From Priapulus caudatus (Eukaryota; Priapulida; Priapulimorpha; Priapulimorphida; Priapulidae), in NCBI RefSeq assembly GCF_000485595.1, contig NW_014578765.1:15533-44803 (forward strand): a stretch of DNA of 29,271 bases. Direction: 5' to 3'. The notes beneath the pieces were generated by a model that did no database searches, was not told where the DNA came from, and worked only from the letters and a program-made list of their open reading frames with translations. Numbering within the stretch: position 1 is the first letter of the stretch; each line of letters opens with the position of its first letter. Of the stretch, positions 1 to 10,460 are shown one piece after another. The position numbers were made by a program, and so were the translations under genes.

Positions 1-45
1 CGAACGTGCTCCCTCTCTCTCTGTCTTTCTCTCTCTCAATCTCTT

Positions 46-95
<50 letters not shown>

Positions 96-125
96 TGCCT
101 TGCGCTCTGTCTCTCTCTTTCTCTA
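1..125. repeat. (CT)n microsatellite
   Basis: Nearly pure CT dinucleotide with occasional TTT or CAAT interruptions. It is followed at about 150-215 by a short purine-rich (GA/GGA) patch, so the strand bias flips. No coding sense is visible. Confidence 0.95.
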
Positions 126-229
126 TATCGCCTTAGCTCCATGTGTCTCTAGAGAGGGAGAGCGATATGATGAGAGGAGGAGAAGTAAGAACAAGAAGAG
201 GAGAACGATAGAGCAGTGTGTAGCCAGCC

Positions 230-281
230 ATATATATATATATATATATATTTATTTATTTATTTATTTATTTATTTATAT
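230..281. repeat. (TA)n followed by (TTTA)n microsatellite
   Basis: About ten TA dinucleotides run directly into about eight TTTA tetranucleotides, a compound AT-rich microsatellite. The next 120 bases are low-copy sequence with no gene. Confidence 0.95.
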
Positions 282-399
282 TCAACAATCAACACAAACA
301 CCATTGATTCATTGATTCATTCCACCAGGGCAACAGTCTCCTGTGTTATTTATTGATGTTGAGATTGCCCAATATTTGTTTGTTTATTCATGTTTGCAC

Positions 400-690
400 A
401 ACACCCTCCCCCCCAAAAAAAACCTTTCCCTTCACAACCCCTTCCCCCAATAAACCCTTTCCCTTCACCCCCCCCCCAAAAAAACGAAGGAGGGAAGAAG
501 GAGCAGGAGGAGGAAGACAAGGAAGAGGAGGGCAAGGAGAAGGACCAGGAGGGAGCTGAGAAATTTTAAGGAGAAAAAGAATTACAAGGAGGAGGGGTGA
601 GAAGGAGAAGGAGAAGGAGAAGGAGAAGGAGTAGGACAAGGACAATGTGGAAGGAGAAGAAGGAGGAGGGTGAGGAGAAGGAGGGGCGGC
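400..690. repeat. C-tract / purine-tract low-complexity block
   Basis: The first 80 bases are C-rich with A-runs and contain a decayed duplication of a CCCTTTCCCTTCAC-type segment. From about 485 the plus strand becomes purine-only GGA/GAA repeats up to about 690. All open frames here are low-complexity artefacts. Confidence 0.9.
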
Positions 691-835
691 GCGCGTGCAT
701 TGTTGTAACACACAGGTGCGACGCGCATTGCGTACCTTAATTAAACGCAGTGAAAATAGCGTTCGTTGAAACACTCACGCAGACGGTAAAAAACACAGCC
801 GCCAGCTTTTTGCTGCTCACTAGTCCCCGGCCTGC

Positions 836-836
836 G

Positions 837-886
<50 letters not shown>

Positions 887-970
887 CAACGATGGTGATG
901 ATGATGATTATGATGACGATGGTGACGATGGTGACGATGATGATGACGATGACGACGATGATAATGAATA

Positions 971-1007
<37 letters not shown>

Positions 1008-1068
1008 TGAATGTGATGATAATGATGATGAAGACAACGGTAATGAGGATGATTATGATGATGACGTT
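836..1068. repeat. (GAC)n/(GAT)n trinucleotide array
   Basis: A run of about 14 GAC triplets is followed by mixed GAT/GAC, a second GAC run near 970-1008, and degenerate GAT up to 1068. It would read as poly-Asp on the plus strand or poly-Val on the minus strand. No splice sites or unique coding flank support a protein. Confidence 0.95.
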
Positions 1069-1072
1069 GTAC

Positions 1073-1206
1073 ACGTGGCGGCGACGGCGGCGGTAGTGAG
1101 ACCGTAGATGACCCTGCCGCTACCGCCGTCGTCGTCGCTGCCACCGCCGCTACCGCCGTTGCCACCGCCGCTACCGCTGTCACCGCCGCCGCCGCCGCCG
1201 CTGTCG
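1073..1206. repeat. CGG/CCG trinucleotide repeat with inverted arms
   Basis: Interrupted CGG triplets at 1075-1096 are followed by CCG/TCG triplets from 1120. The first block is close to the reverse complement of 1120-1144, leaving a 23-nt loop, so the region could fold into a GC-rich hairpin. The CCG side continues as CCGCCGCTA variants and pure CCG to about 1206. Confidence 0.9.
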
Positions 1207-1299
1207 CACGTATAACGAGACCGAATGAAATTTCTGCCGATTTTGATTGAATTTCGCCAAACGGAAAAGATACGGACAATTAGAGCCGACCGTACCAGC

Positions 1300-1433
1300 C
1301 TGCCTGCCTCCCTCCTTGCCTGCCTGCCAGCATGTTTGCCTGCTTGCCTGCATGCATGTCAGCCTGCCTGCCTGCTTGCCTGCCTGCCTCCATCCCTCCC
1401 TCCCTCCCTCCCTCCCAGCCTCCCCTCCCTCCG
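1300..1433. repeat. (CCTG)n/(CCTC)n tetranucleotide array
   Basis: Imperfect CCTG units with CATG and CTTG variants pass into CCTC units from about 1385. Period 4 gives open frames in all phases on both strands, none of them credible as genes. Confidence 0.95.
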
Positions 1434-2160
1434 CCACCGCTGGTCGATAGGCAGGTACTTTAGACGTGGGGTAATTGACAAATTTCAGGGGAAATGCGTC
1501 ATGAGAAGAGGCGGTGCGGCGGCGGCGGTGCGACGACACGGCGGCATTTTCCCAGCGATTTTACGGCGATGATGACTCCGAAAATTCGATGTCAACGCAA
1601 TAATCTTCCGCAATTTTTCTAATACGCCGATTTTCTCGCGCCGAATAAATCCGTACTTCGTGGTCGTCGTCGTCCTCCTCCTTCCCCTCCTCCTCCGCCT
1701 CCTCTTCCTCTAGCGCCGCATGCCCCACTCTCTTCCTACGTAACGTACCTCCAACCTTCACACGTACGCGTGTCAAACTTCAATATCGCGACACGGTGGG
1801 GTGACACGACGTTGAGGTGATACATCAATTAATATTCAGCGAGGCAACCCTTTCCCCACCCTCTCACTTACACCCCCCCCCCGTCTTCCACGGGAACCCT
1901 TTCCTCACTTCTCCCGACTCTCTCCCTCACACTACATAGAGATTCGTAAATCTCTCTCCCTCTCTGCCTCCCACCCTCCCTCCTTCCTCCCTCCCCTCTC
2001 CCTCCCTCCTTACCTCCTCCCACGGGAGGCCCCTCCCTCACCTCTTGCCGACGCTGGGGGCGGTGAGCAGGTGTGGTTAATGAGTGCCCGACCCTCGAGT
2101 GATCGCACGCAATTATCAGATCTGATCAGATCTTATTTGTCAGCTGCTGAGCGAGGATGA
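1434..2160. other. low-copy interval with pyrimidine-rich patches; weak acidic reading frame on minus strand
   Basis: About 1490-1780 is mixed-composition DNA. Its minus strand (1561-1776) is open for 71 codons with an acidic stretch (EEEEAEEEGKEEDDDD) followed by a less biased tail. The acidic part comes from CTC/CGT triplets and no acceptor or donor stands out, so I do not call it a gene. About 1860-2045 is CCCTCC/CTCT-rich. A TGATCAGATC pair lies near 2120-2133. Confidence 0.5.
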
Positions 2161-2189
2161 GGATGAGCGCGGAGGGATGCTGCGATCGA

Positions 2190-2640
2190 CGGACGCATGG
2201 ATGGACAGACGGACGGACGGACGGAAGAATGGATGCAGGGATGGACAGACGGACGAACGGATGAATGAATGGATGCAGGAATGGACAGACGGATGGACGA
2301 ATGAATGAATAGATGCAGAGATGGACAGACGGATGGACGGATGAATGAATGGATGCAGAGATGGACAGACGGATGGACGGATGGATGAATGGATGCAGAG
2401 ATGGACAGACGGATGGACGGATGGATGAATGGATGCAGAGATGGACAGACGGACAGATGAAATGTACGGATGAAGAATGGATGCAAGGATGGACAACGGA
2501 CAGATGAATGGACTGATGGACCGATGATAGAATGATCGGATGGACCGGACAGCGAGGACCAGACGAATAAATAGATGCAGGATGGACGAACGGGTGGATG
2601 AATGACAGATGGCTGATGATAGACAGACCCGACAGATGGC
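2190..2640. repeat. 40-bp tandem array built from GGAC/GGAT/GAAT tetranucleotides
   Basis: The block ATGGACAGAC recurs at 2201, 2241, 2281, 2321, 2361, 2401 and 2441, an exact 40-bp period over seven units. Each unit is itself ten tetranucleotides (GGAC, GGAT, GAAT, GCAG types), so this is a higher-order repeat grown from a 4-bp satellite. After 2460 the register is lost and decayed GGAT/GGAC units continue to about 2640. The Ser/His/Pro-rich frames on the minus strand are by-products. Confidence 0.95.
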
Positions 2641-2954
2641 ACGGAACAGCCGTGTCGCACATAGGGAACAATGACCGGACACACCACAGTGTGGACGCGC
2701 GAATGCGGAAGCTAGAGCATTACTACAGCACAGCAAGCTGAAGCCGCTCCACACCTATTATCATGCATCAACATCGCAAATTTCTTTCTCACTCCTCGCG
2801 CTCGTAGCGACGACGAAACGATGACGACGCGAACGAAGACCACGACGACCGACGACAACAGAATAATAAATCGATTCCGATGTTGCGCGACGACCGCATT
2901 ATTGATCTGGAGCGACAGATGAGAACACTCGCGAGAGAACTGCCGTGGGGTCAT
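2641..2954. other. low-copy interval, no gene seen
   Basis: Mixed-composition sequence between two minisatellites, with a CGACGACGAAACGATGACGA-type patch near 2810-2860. No frame longer than about 80 codons and no recognisable protein motif. Confidence 0.5.
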
Positions 2955-4395
2955 ATGAGACAGGTTGTTTGAGACAGGGATGATAGACAGAGGTAATGAT
3001 ACAAGGTAATTGATACAGGGAAAGACAGAGGTGTTGAGACAGAGTTGTTGAACAGATAGTAATTAGAACAGGGTGTGAGACAGGGATGTTGAGAACAAGG
3101 ATGTGATCGACAGAGGTAATTGATACCGAGGTTGTTGAGACAGGGATGTTGATACAGAGGTATATTGATACAGGGCTTGTTGAGAGCAGAGTAAGTGTAT
3201 ACAGGGTTGTTGAGACAGGGATGTTGAGACAGAAGTAATGATAGCAGGGGTCTTGAGAACAGGGATGTTGAGACAGGGTAATTGATCCAGGGTTGTGAAC
3301 AGGTTGTTGACCAACAGAGGGTAATGATACAGGTGTTGAGAACAGGATGTTGAGGCAGAAGTAATTGATACAGGGTGTCGTTGAGACAGGGAATTATCAG
3401 GGGATTGTTGAGACACTCACAGGGATTTGATACAGGGTTGTTGAGGCAGGGATGTTGAGACAGAGGTAATTGAACAGGGGTTGTTGAGACAGGGATGGTG
3501 AGACAAGGGGTAATTGATACACGGTCTTGAACACAGGGATGTGAGTATCAGGGTATTGATACAGGGTTGTTAAGACAGGGAGTTGAGACCGAGCCGGTAA
3601 TGATACAGGAGGTTGTTGAGACAGACGATGTGAGACAACCGAGATAATTGATACAAGGGGTTTGAGACAGGGATGTTCGAGCACCGAGTAATTGATGACA
3701 GGGGGTTGTTACAGGATGTTGAGACACGAGTCAATTGTATACAGGTTGTGAACAGGGGATTGAGACAGAGGTAATCCTCACCACCACGCCGCCGTTTGAG
3801 GCAGGGATGTTGAGACAGGGTAATCTGATACAGGGGTTGTTCGAGACAGGGATGTTGAGTTACAGAGTAATGCAAACAGGTTGTGAGACAGGGAGTTGAG
3901 CACAGGGGTAATGCATAACAGGGGTGCGTTGAGACAGGTGATGTGGAGACAGGGCTAATGGAATACAGGGGTTGAAGACAGGATGTGTTGAGACATGGGG
4001 TAATTGATAGCAGGAGTTGTTGAGACAGGGATGTTGAGACAGAGTAACTGATACAGGGGTCGTTGAGACAGGGAGTTAGACAGGTAATTGATACAAGGGG
4101 TGTGAGAACAGGGATTGTTGAGACGAGCGTAATTGCATACGGAAGTTGTTGAGACAGGGATGATTGAGACAGGGGTAATTGATACAGGGGTAACAGAGAC
4201 CGAGTCACTGAGACATGGGTCATTGAGATGGGGCAATTGAGCGGGGTTCATTAAGACAGGTCATTGAGACGGAGGTTGTTGAGACAAGGGACGCGGACAC
4301 CGAGTCACTGATATGGGGGTCATTGAGACAGAATCAATTGAAGACAGGGATCACAGAGACTGAATCACTGAGACAGGGGTCGTTGAGACAGGATC
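2955..4395. repeat. minisatellite of 14-15 bp organised in ~43-bp triplets, indel-rich
   Basis: The consensus is three related subunits: GTTGTTGAGACAGG, GATGTTGAGACAGAG and GTAATTGATACAGG. Together they make a period of about 43 bp, repeated for about 1.4 kb. Units differ mostly by one-base insertions and deletions rather than substitutions, as expected of unpolished long-read consensus. Near 4200-4395 the subunits change to GTCATTGAGAC variants. One frame on the minus strand stays open for more than 200 codons by chance. Confidence 0.92.
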
Positions 4396-4804
4396 ACCTG
4401 CACCATATAGAGACATACTGAGCGTGTCGAGGAAGTGGCGCTAGTATTCATAGCAGTCGAATCCCAGTAGATACGAAAGTTCGGCGCGAGCAGACGCGCT
4501 GCACCCCTGGGTTCAAGCCCCCCCCCTCTGCCCTCCGCCGAGACCCGGCGACAAACAGGCGGTTGCGAACACCGCGCCGGCGTAATAAACGCAACGCCCC
4601 CTAGCAAGCACCGCTGCAGTGCAGCGCCCGCGCCTTGGCTGGGTCGGTGAGTGCCGATTACTGGCGCTCAAACCACGCGCTGCACGCCGGCACACGTAAT
4701 ACCACCACCTCCGATCACTTAACCCTTGCCTCCGACCCCCGCGCCTCCTCTCGCTGGCAGCTCCGGGCGGGCCTCCCCGCTGCAGATGCCGAGCATGAGC
4801 AGCG
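4396..4804. other. GC-rich low-copy interval, no gene seen
   Basis: Unique, CpG-containing sequence between two repeat blocks, including a C9 run near 4520. The segment GGTTCAAGCCC at about 4510 resembles a tRNA B box, but no tRNA can be folded around it. No coding frame is convincing. Confidence 0.5.
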
Positions 4805-5215
4805 GCAGTAGTAAGACGGGGTATTACTGGCCGTAACTACAGAGCCAAGCGGCGGCGTCAGCGCAGGCGGCCAGCGCGCGGCAGCGCAAGCCCGTGATCG
4901 TAATATAAAGTGCGGTAATCACAGTACATTGAGCAAGCAGCAGTAAACCGCCACAGCCAGCAGCCAGGCAGCAGGCACAGCACAGTAGTAGGCAGGCAGC
5001 AGCACCAGCAGTACAAGGCAGCAGCAGCAATAAAAGCCCAAAAAGCAGGCGCAGGAGTAGTAGTAGCAGCCTGCAACAGCAGATAGTATAGTGGAGCAGC
5101 AAAGTAGCAGCAGCAGCAAGCAGTAAGCAGTAGGCAAGCGGAAATCAGTTAGTAATAGTCGCAGTAAGTAGGTCAGCAGCAGCAGCAGTAGCAGCAGAGG
5201 CAGCAAGGCACAGAA
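4805..5215. repeat. interrupted (CAG)n/(GCA)n/(GTA)n triplet region
   Basis: GCAGCAGTA-type triplets with frequent AGG, GGCA and single-base interruptions over about 400 bp. Frames on the minus strand read as Leu/Cys/Ala-rich strings; they reflect the triplets and are not called. Confidence 0.85.
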
Positions 5216-5257
5216 ACTCATCATTCACAAAAAAAGTCTAATCACACAGATTGCACC

Positions 5258-5590
5258 TTCGCGTCTCTCTATCTTCTCATTCTCTCTCCAATTCCATCCT
5301 CCCCTCATCTCTCCGTGCACGCTCTCCTCTCTCTCTCTCTTCTACTCCATCTCATCCTCTCCTCTCTCTCTCCTCTCACATCTCCTCTCTCTCTCTCTAC
5401 CCCTCTCTCTTCCCCCTCTGCCATCGCTCTCCCTCTCCCGTCTCCTCCCCTCCTCCTCCTCTCTCCCCATCTCTCGTCTCCTCCTCTCTCTCTTCAATCT
5501 CCCGGCTCTCCTCTCTTCTCTCTCCCTCGCTCGCTCTCCTCTCTCTCCCGCCCCCTCTCTCTCGCCTCTCGCTTCTCTCCTCTAAACCTA
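5258..5590. repeat. (CT)n-rich pyrimidine tract
   Basis: CTCTCTCC-type pyrimidine repeat with scattered A/G interruptions; plus-strand frames are Ser/Leu/Pro artefacts. A unique stretch follows (5591-5870) with no recognisable gene. Confidence 0.9.
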
Positions 5591-5869
5591 CTCGCTCCCT
5601 TCAACGACGATTGAGCCATGCCTTCAAATACATGCTGCCCCCCGCAGTCTAAAGTACATATCCTTCATCCGCATAGCTTTTTTAGCGATGTAAGCGCGAG
5701 CTCCCACAGTAGAGATACACCAGCCCCCCAATTTTTCCTATGGACTAGAATATCGGAGCAATGACGATAACCCGTTCGCTAGCCCACAGCCCGACCGGGA
5801 AACAGCGGCGAGCATTTTCGCTGGAAATAAGAAAAATTACGCAGGTTAAGGATGCATTTGCTAAAGAGA

Positions 5870-5955
5870 CAGAGAGACGCACGCGAGAGAAGGAGAGAAG
5901 GAGGAGGAGGAGGAGGAGAGAGGAGAGGAGGAAGGGCGGAGGAAGGGAGGAGCGG
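5870..5955. repeat. (GA)n/(GGA)n purine tract
   Basis: GAGAGA passing into GGAGGAGGA, ending at GGGAGGAGC. The next 40 bases are unique, then the strand bias switches to pyrimidines at about 6000. Confidence 0.9.
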
Positions 5956-5999
5956 TTACACGCTGCCTAATCGCTATGTAGGCGTGCGGTGTTTTTTCT

Positions 6000-6235
6000 G
6001 TCGGCCCTCGCTCTCTTTCTCATCCCTCTCTCTACTCTCATCTAATCTCTCATCTCTCTCGCTCTCCTTCTCTCCGCTTTCTCAACCATCTCTCTATCTC
6101 ATCTCTCGCGTCTCCCTCTCCTCGTCTCTCTCTCTCTCTCTCTCAGCTCATCTCTCTTCTCTCTCTCTCTCTTCCTCTCTCTCTCTCTCTCTACCCAGCC
6201 CTCGCTCTCTCTGCTCTCCCGCTCTCCTCTCTCTG
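6000..6235. repeat. (CT)n pyrimidine tract
   Basis: CTCTCT with TCATC and CCTC interruptions. Together with 5870-5955 it forms a purine/pyrimidine strand switch. Confidence 0.9.
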
Positions 6236-6500
6236 CACTACCACCGGCACCGCTGCGCAGCTAGCGTCATTACCCCGCGCACCGCTGCTGCAGCTAGCGC
6301 GTCACTACCGACCGTCATCCGCTGCTGGCAGCTACGTCACACACCGCAGCCTCTGCGGCAGTTACCAATCAACTACCCACCGCACTGCTGCTGACGCTAG
6401 CGTCACTACCACCATACACCGCTTGCTGATGCCTAGCGTCAGCTCACCACACCGTCACCCATGCGACGTAGCGTCACTGAACCTACAGTCACCGCTGCTT
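6236..6500. repeat. degenerate minisatellite with GCTGCTGCAGCTAGCGTCAC core
   Basis: The phrase CTGCTG(C)AGCTAGCGTCACTACCACC recurs about six times at irregular spacing of 30-45 bp, with small indels. It merges into the 27-bp array that follows, with which it shares the CACTACCACC end, so the two arrays are probably related. Confidence 0.75.
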
Positions 6501-8585
6501 GGCCACTGTGCCACCCATTGCAGACACCGATACTGCGGCTGCTGATTTCTTGCTAATATCACCACTACCGACAGCCCACGCGCGCCCACCATCGTCACTT
6601 ATCACGCCACCGCACCTATCGCACAACTATCACCACGGCCACTGCCACCATCGTCACTATCACAGCCAAACCGCCTACACCATCGCCACAAAACCTACGC
6701 CACCCCACCATCGCACATAACACGGCCACCGCCACCGATCGGCCACTACCACGCACACCGCACCAATCTGCCACTACCACGGCGCAGACCACCAATCGCC
6801 ACTACTCATGGCCAACCACCACAAATCGCCACTACGACGCCACCGCCACCCATCGCCACTGACCACGCCAACCGCGCACCGAATCTGCCACTAACCAACT
6901 AGCCACCCCGCCACCATCGCGGCACACTACCGACGGCCACCGTTTCCACACGCCACTACCACGGCACCGCCACCGATCGCACTACCACGGCCCACCGCCA
7001 CCATCGCCACTACCACAGAGCCACGCGCCAACCAAATCGCCACTACCGCCACAGCCACCGCCACCACTGCCACTACCCGCAGGCCACCGCCACCGATCGG
7101 CCCCTACCAACAGCAGCCGCCACAAGCGCCACTCACACAGCCTACCGGCCACAATCGCCACTACCCACGGGCCACCGCCACCGAATCTGCTGCAAGCTCG
7201 ACCACAGCCACCGCGCAACAAGCCGCAGCGCGCACTACCATACAGCCACGCCCGCCGACACAGCGCCGAGCTACCGACAGAACACGCCACGAACGCCACT
7301 ACCACAGCCACGCGCAACAATGGCCACTACCAACAGCCACCGATCACAATCCCACACCGACGGCCACCCGCACCGATCGCCACTACCCCGAACGCACACT
7401 CAACCATCGTCCACTATCACGGCCACCGCCACCATTCGCCACTAAACACGGCCACCCGCGTCGGGGCGCCGCACCTGCCACATCCGCCACTAAGACCACG
7501 GCCCCGCCACCATCCGCCACTACCACGGCCACCGCCAATGCGGCCACACCAACGGCCACGCACCACTCATCGCCACTACGCATGGCCACCACCCACAATC
7601 CCACTACCGACGCGCACCGCCGACCATCGCCAACTACCACGGCCACCGCTCAACCATCGCCAACTAACCAGCAGCCACCGCCACCATCGCCAACTACACG
7701 CTCACCGCCACACGCCACTACCACGGCCACCGGCCACCATCGCCACTACTCACGGCCACCGCCACCGAATCGCCACTACACAGACTTTGCCGCCACCCAT
7801 CTGCCATACTAGCCCATCAGCCAGCCACCTATCGCACTACCACGGCACCGCCACCATCGAGCCACTACCACAGGCCACCATGCCACAAGCGCCGGCCACA
7901 TAACGACAGCCACCGGCCACAATCGGCCAACTAACCTACGGCCACCGGCCACCGAATCGCCCACGTCACTACCACATGCCACGACCACAGGCCACTACCA
8001 GCAGGCCAGCCCGGCCATACAATCGCCCTACCACAAGACACTGCCCCACATCGCCACTACCCACAACAGCCACCGCCACAATCGCGCCCTACCAGCCAAC
8101 CGCAAAATCGGCCACACCCGGCCACCGCCACCATCGCCACTGACCACAGCCACCGCCACAAGCGCCACATACCACAGCCACCGCCACGAATCCGCCAACT
8201 AGCCTACGCCACCGCCACCATTGCCAACTACCAACAGCCACCGCCACAACGCCACTACCATGGCCACCGCCAACAAGCGGCCACTCCAGCGGCCAACCGC
8301 CCCAACGCCACTACCACAGCGCACCGCACAGATCGCCACTACTACCATGCCACCCACCACAATAAGCCACTACCACCCCACAGCGCCACCATCGCCGAGC
8401 TTAACGCACTAGGCCACGAGCCGACACCCAGCTACCATGGCCACCGCCACCATCGCCACTACCACCGGCCACCGCCACCATGCGGCCACTACCATGGCCA
8501 CCACCACAACGCCACTATCAATGGCCACCACACAAAGTGCGCACTAACACTGGCCACGCCACCATCGCGCAACTACCGATGGCCC
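6500..8585. repeat. 27-bp minisatellite, about 2.1 kb, indel-rich
   Basis: The consensus unit joins GCCACCGCCACCATCG and CCACTACCACG, 27 bp (nine codons), repeated some 70 times. Many copies carry one- or two-base indels, so no frame runs far, although a clean version would stay in frame: Thr/Ala-rich or His/Arg-rich on plus, Gly-rich or Val/Ala-rich on minus. No unique flanking exon or splice signal is visible, so it is annotated as a repeat, not a gene. Confidence 0.92.
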
Positions 8586-9325
8586 GACCAACCTCCATTA
8601 TAAGTTCGAGCCGAGCGTCACGTTTTATTGCGTGGCGATATTAAATCGAATCAACCGCTAATAACCCTTTACTGCGGTCGCGAGGAAAAAAATCCTCCTG
8701 TCCCCGCCTCTCTCTCCCCGGCCTCCTCCTTTGTCCTAACGCAGGGCGAGCTGCAACGGACCGTGACGTCACCAGGACGCGACGCGAGCGCACCTACCGT
8801 CGGTCAGATCCACCGGGGTGGGCGGTGGGAACTAACAAAGAATAGTGGGTGGTGTGTCTGCGCCTCGGCTCTTTTCGCTCATCTCGCCTTCCTCATCATC
8901 TTAATCTGCCCTATTCTCTTTCCTCCCTCATCTTCTCTCGCGCCTCTTTCATGCCAGCGCGCGCAGCGACAATCCTCGGTTCTGGTGGGCTGGCTGCCGC
9001 ACGTGTTAACTTCCAACCCTCAACCCCACCCCCTGGCGCGTGTACCCCCGCCACCCCACACCACTCGCAGCGACCCCACGCGTGATCGGAAGCAGCGTGA
9101 CGGAGGCAGGCGCTCGCGGCCGGTGTAAAACGCCCACGGTGGCGACGCCACAGCACCGTGGACTGCACGCTGAGAGGCTGTGTGACCCCACCGTGACCCC
9201 TGACCCGCCCCCCTCCCGCCGAATGGGGGTTTCTACGCGCCTGACAACAAGCCCTGGCTACTACTAGCAAGACCCAATCTAAACCACAACACAGCCCCTA
9301 CACAACTGCACCACTAACTTCCTGA
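8586..9325. other. low-copy, GC-rich interval, possible regulatory DNA, no gene seen
   Basis: Mixed-composition sequence with CpGs, including a perfect TGACGTCA at 8764-8771. Plus-strand frames (8628-9128 and others) have no recognisable domain and overlap equally open minus-strand frames. It may be a promoter or UTR, but nothing fixes that. Confidence 0.4.
8764..8771. promoter_or_regulatory. perfect CRE-type palindrome TGACGTCA
   Basis: The 8-bp palindrome matches the binding site known for CREB/ATF bZIP factors. It lies in a non-repetitive CpG-bearing island. No start site or gene is identified beside it, so function is only a possibility. Confidence 0.3.
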
Positions 9326-9645
9326 AGCCCTTGTCGCTTACCATCTCTCTCATCTCTCTCTCTCTTCTCAGCGTTTCTCTCCTCCCTCTCATCTCCTCTC
9401 TACCTCTCTGCCTCATTTGTCTCTCTCCCATCAATCGAGCTGTCTCTCTCTTCCTCCTCCCGCCCCTCTCTCTCCTCTCGCTCTCTCTCATTTCTCTCTC
9501 GTTCCTCTTCCTTCCCCTCCCTCTTCACGGTTCTCTATTTCTCTCTCTCTCTTTCTCTCTCTCCTCTACTCTCTCTCATCATCATCATCCGTCTCATCGT
9601 CTTCTCATCTCTCCATCTTCTCTTCTCTCTCTCTCTCTCTCTGAC
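9326..9645. repeat. (CT)n pyrimidine tract
   Basis: CTCTCT with CTCC, TTCC and ATC interruptions over 320 bp. It faces a GA tract (from 9693) across a 45-bp unique spacer, so the two could pair as long inverted simple repeats. Confidence 0.92.
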
Positions 9646-9692
9646 CGCACGCTAACTAAATGAAATACGGTAGTGCGACCTAAAAGACCATC

Positions 9693-9693
9693 A

Positions 9694-9727
<34 letters not shown>

Positions 9728-9748
9728 AAGAGAGCAGTAGAGAGAGAT

Positions 9749-9779
<31 letters not shown>

Positions 9780-10062
9780 TAATATTATTATATTAGGTAT
9801 ATATACGGTGTAATGCAGTATTTAGAAGAGTCCCATGGGAGAGAGAGAGAGGAAGGAGGAGAGAGAAGCGAGTAGAGAGAGAGAGCGAGAGAAGAGAAGA
9901 TGAGAAGAGAGAGAGAGAGGTGCGAGTGAGAAAGACTGACAGAGAGAGAGGATGCAGGAGAGAAGGCGGGCGGCGGCAGAGAGACTAGGGGGGAAGAAGT
10001 GGAAGAAGGAAGCAGCAAAGAGAAGGAGAGAGGGGAAGGGGGGAGGGTAGAGAAATTACGCA
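9693..10062. repeat. (GA)n purine tracts with short AT-rich break
   Basis: GAGAGA at 9693-9780, a TATTATTAT/TATATA break with unique bases at 9781-9837, then GA/GGA-rich sequence to about 10062. Minus-strand Ser/Leu frames are repeat artefacts. Confidence 0.92.
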
Positions 10063-10460
10063 GCGCACGGTCGTAGCGAATTATTCTACGGCGCGGGAAA
10101 ATTGGTGGCCGGGAAAGAGACGGTTTTGGCAGATTAAAATTCCCGCGCCGGGGCGGGGCAGGCCGGCAGCCGCCGGGCAGCCCCCGCCGCAAGTGATATG
10201 ATGATGCCACACCCCCTAATTAGAGGGGTTGGCAGGCTGGCCTCTCTTAGCGCTGATGCACACGTTCTTGGGTGTGTTCACATCCAGGGCGGCTCGCGCC
10301 CTGTGGCAACATGCGCAGCTCTGGCAACATCGGGTAATTGTGTTGCGTGCCGGCCGGGCGCTGCGCGGTGCCGGGCCGCGTGGCGGCGCCGCGGGGTGCC
10401 GCAGCCGGCTGAGGCCTTCGGATACCCGGAGAGGAGGGAGACAAGGGGAGACTGGCGCCG
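10063..10460. promoter_or_regulatory. CpG-rich island with GC box
   Basis: About 400 bp rich in GC and CpG, clearly different from the GA tracts on both sides. It holds a GGGGCGGGGC GC-box (10150-10159) and many GCCGCGGC-type motifs. Frames on both strands stay open because of composition. A CpG-island promoter or a first exon is possible, but no TATA box, splice donor or known protein could be tied to it. Confidence 0.3.

Noticed and set aside
2126-2754. Three overlapping minus-strand frames of about 180-200 codons with His/Pro/Ser repeats
   Set aside because: A 40-bp period (not a multiple of three) makes every frame open; there is no conserved unique domain.
3570-4223. 217-codon minus-strand frame
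   Set aside because: It lies wholly inside the noisy 14-bp minisatellite and is not kept between units.
4430-4525. Possible tRNA or tRNA-derived SINE (TGGCGCTAGT then GGTTCAAGCCC)
   Set aside because: The B-box-like word is present, but the A-box-like word is about 73 bases upstream (about 45 expected), the T-stem does not pair, and no acceptor stem was found.
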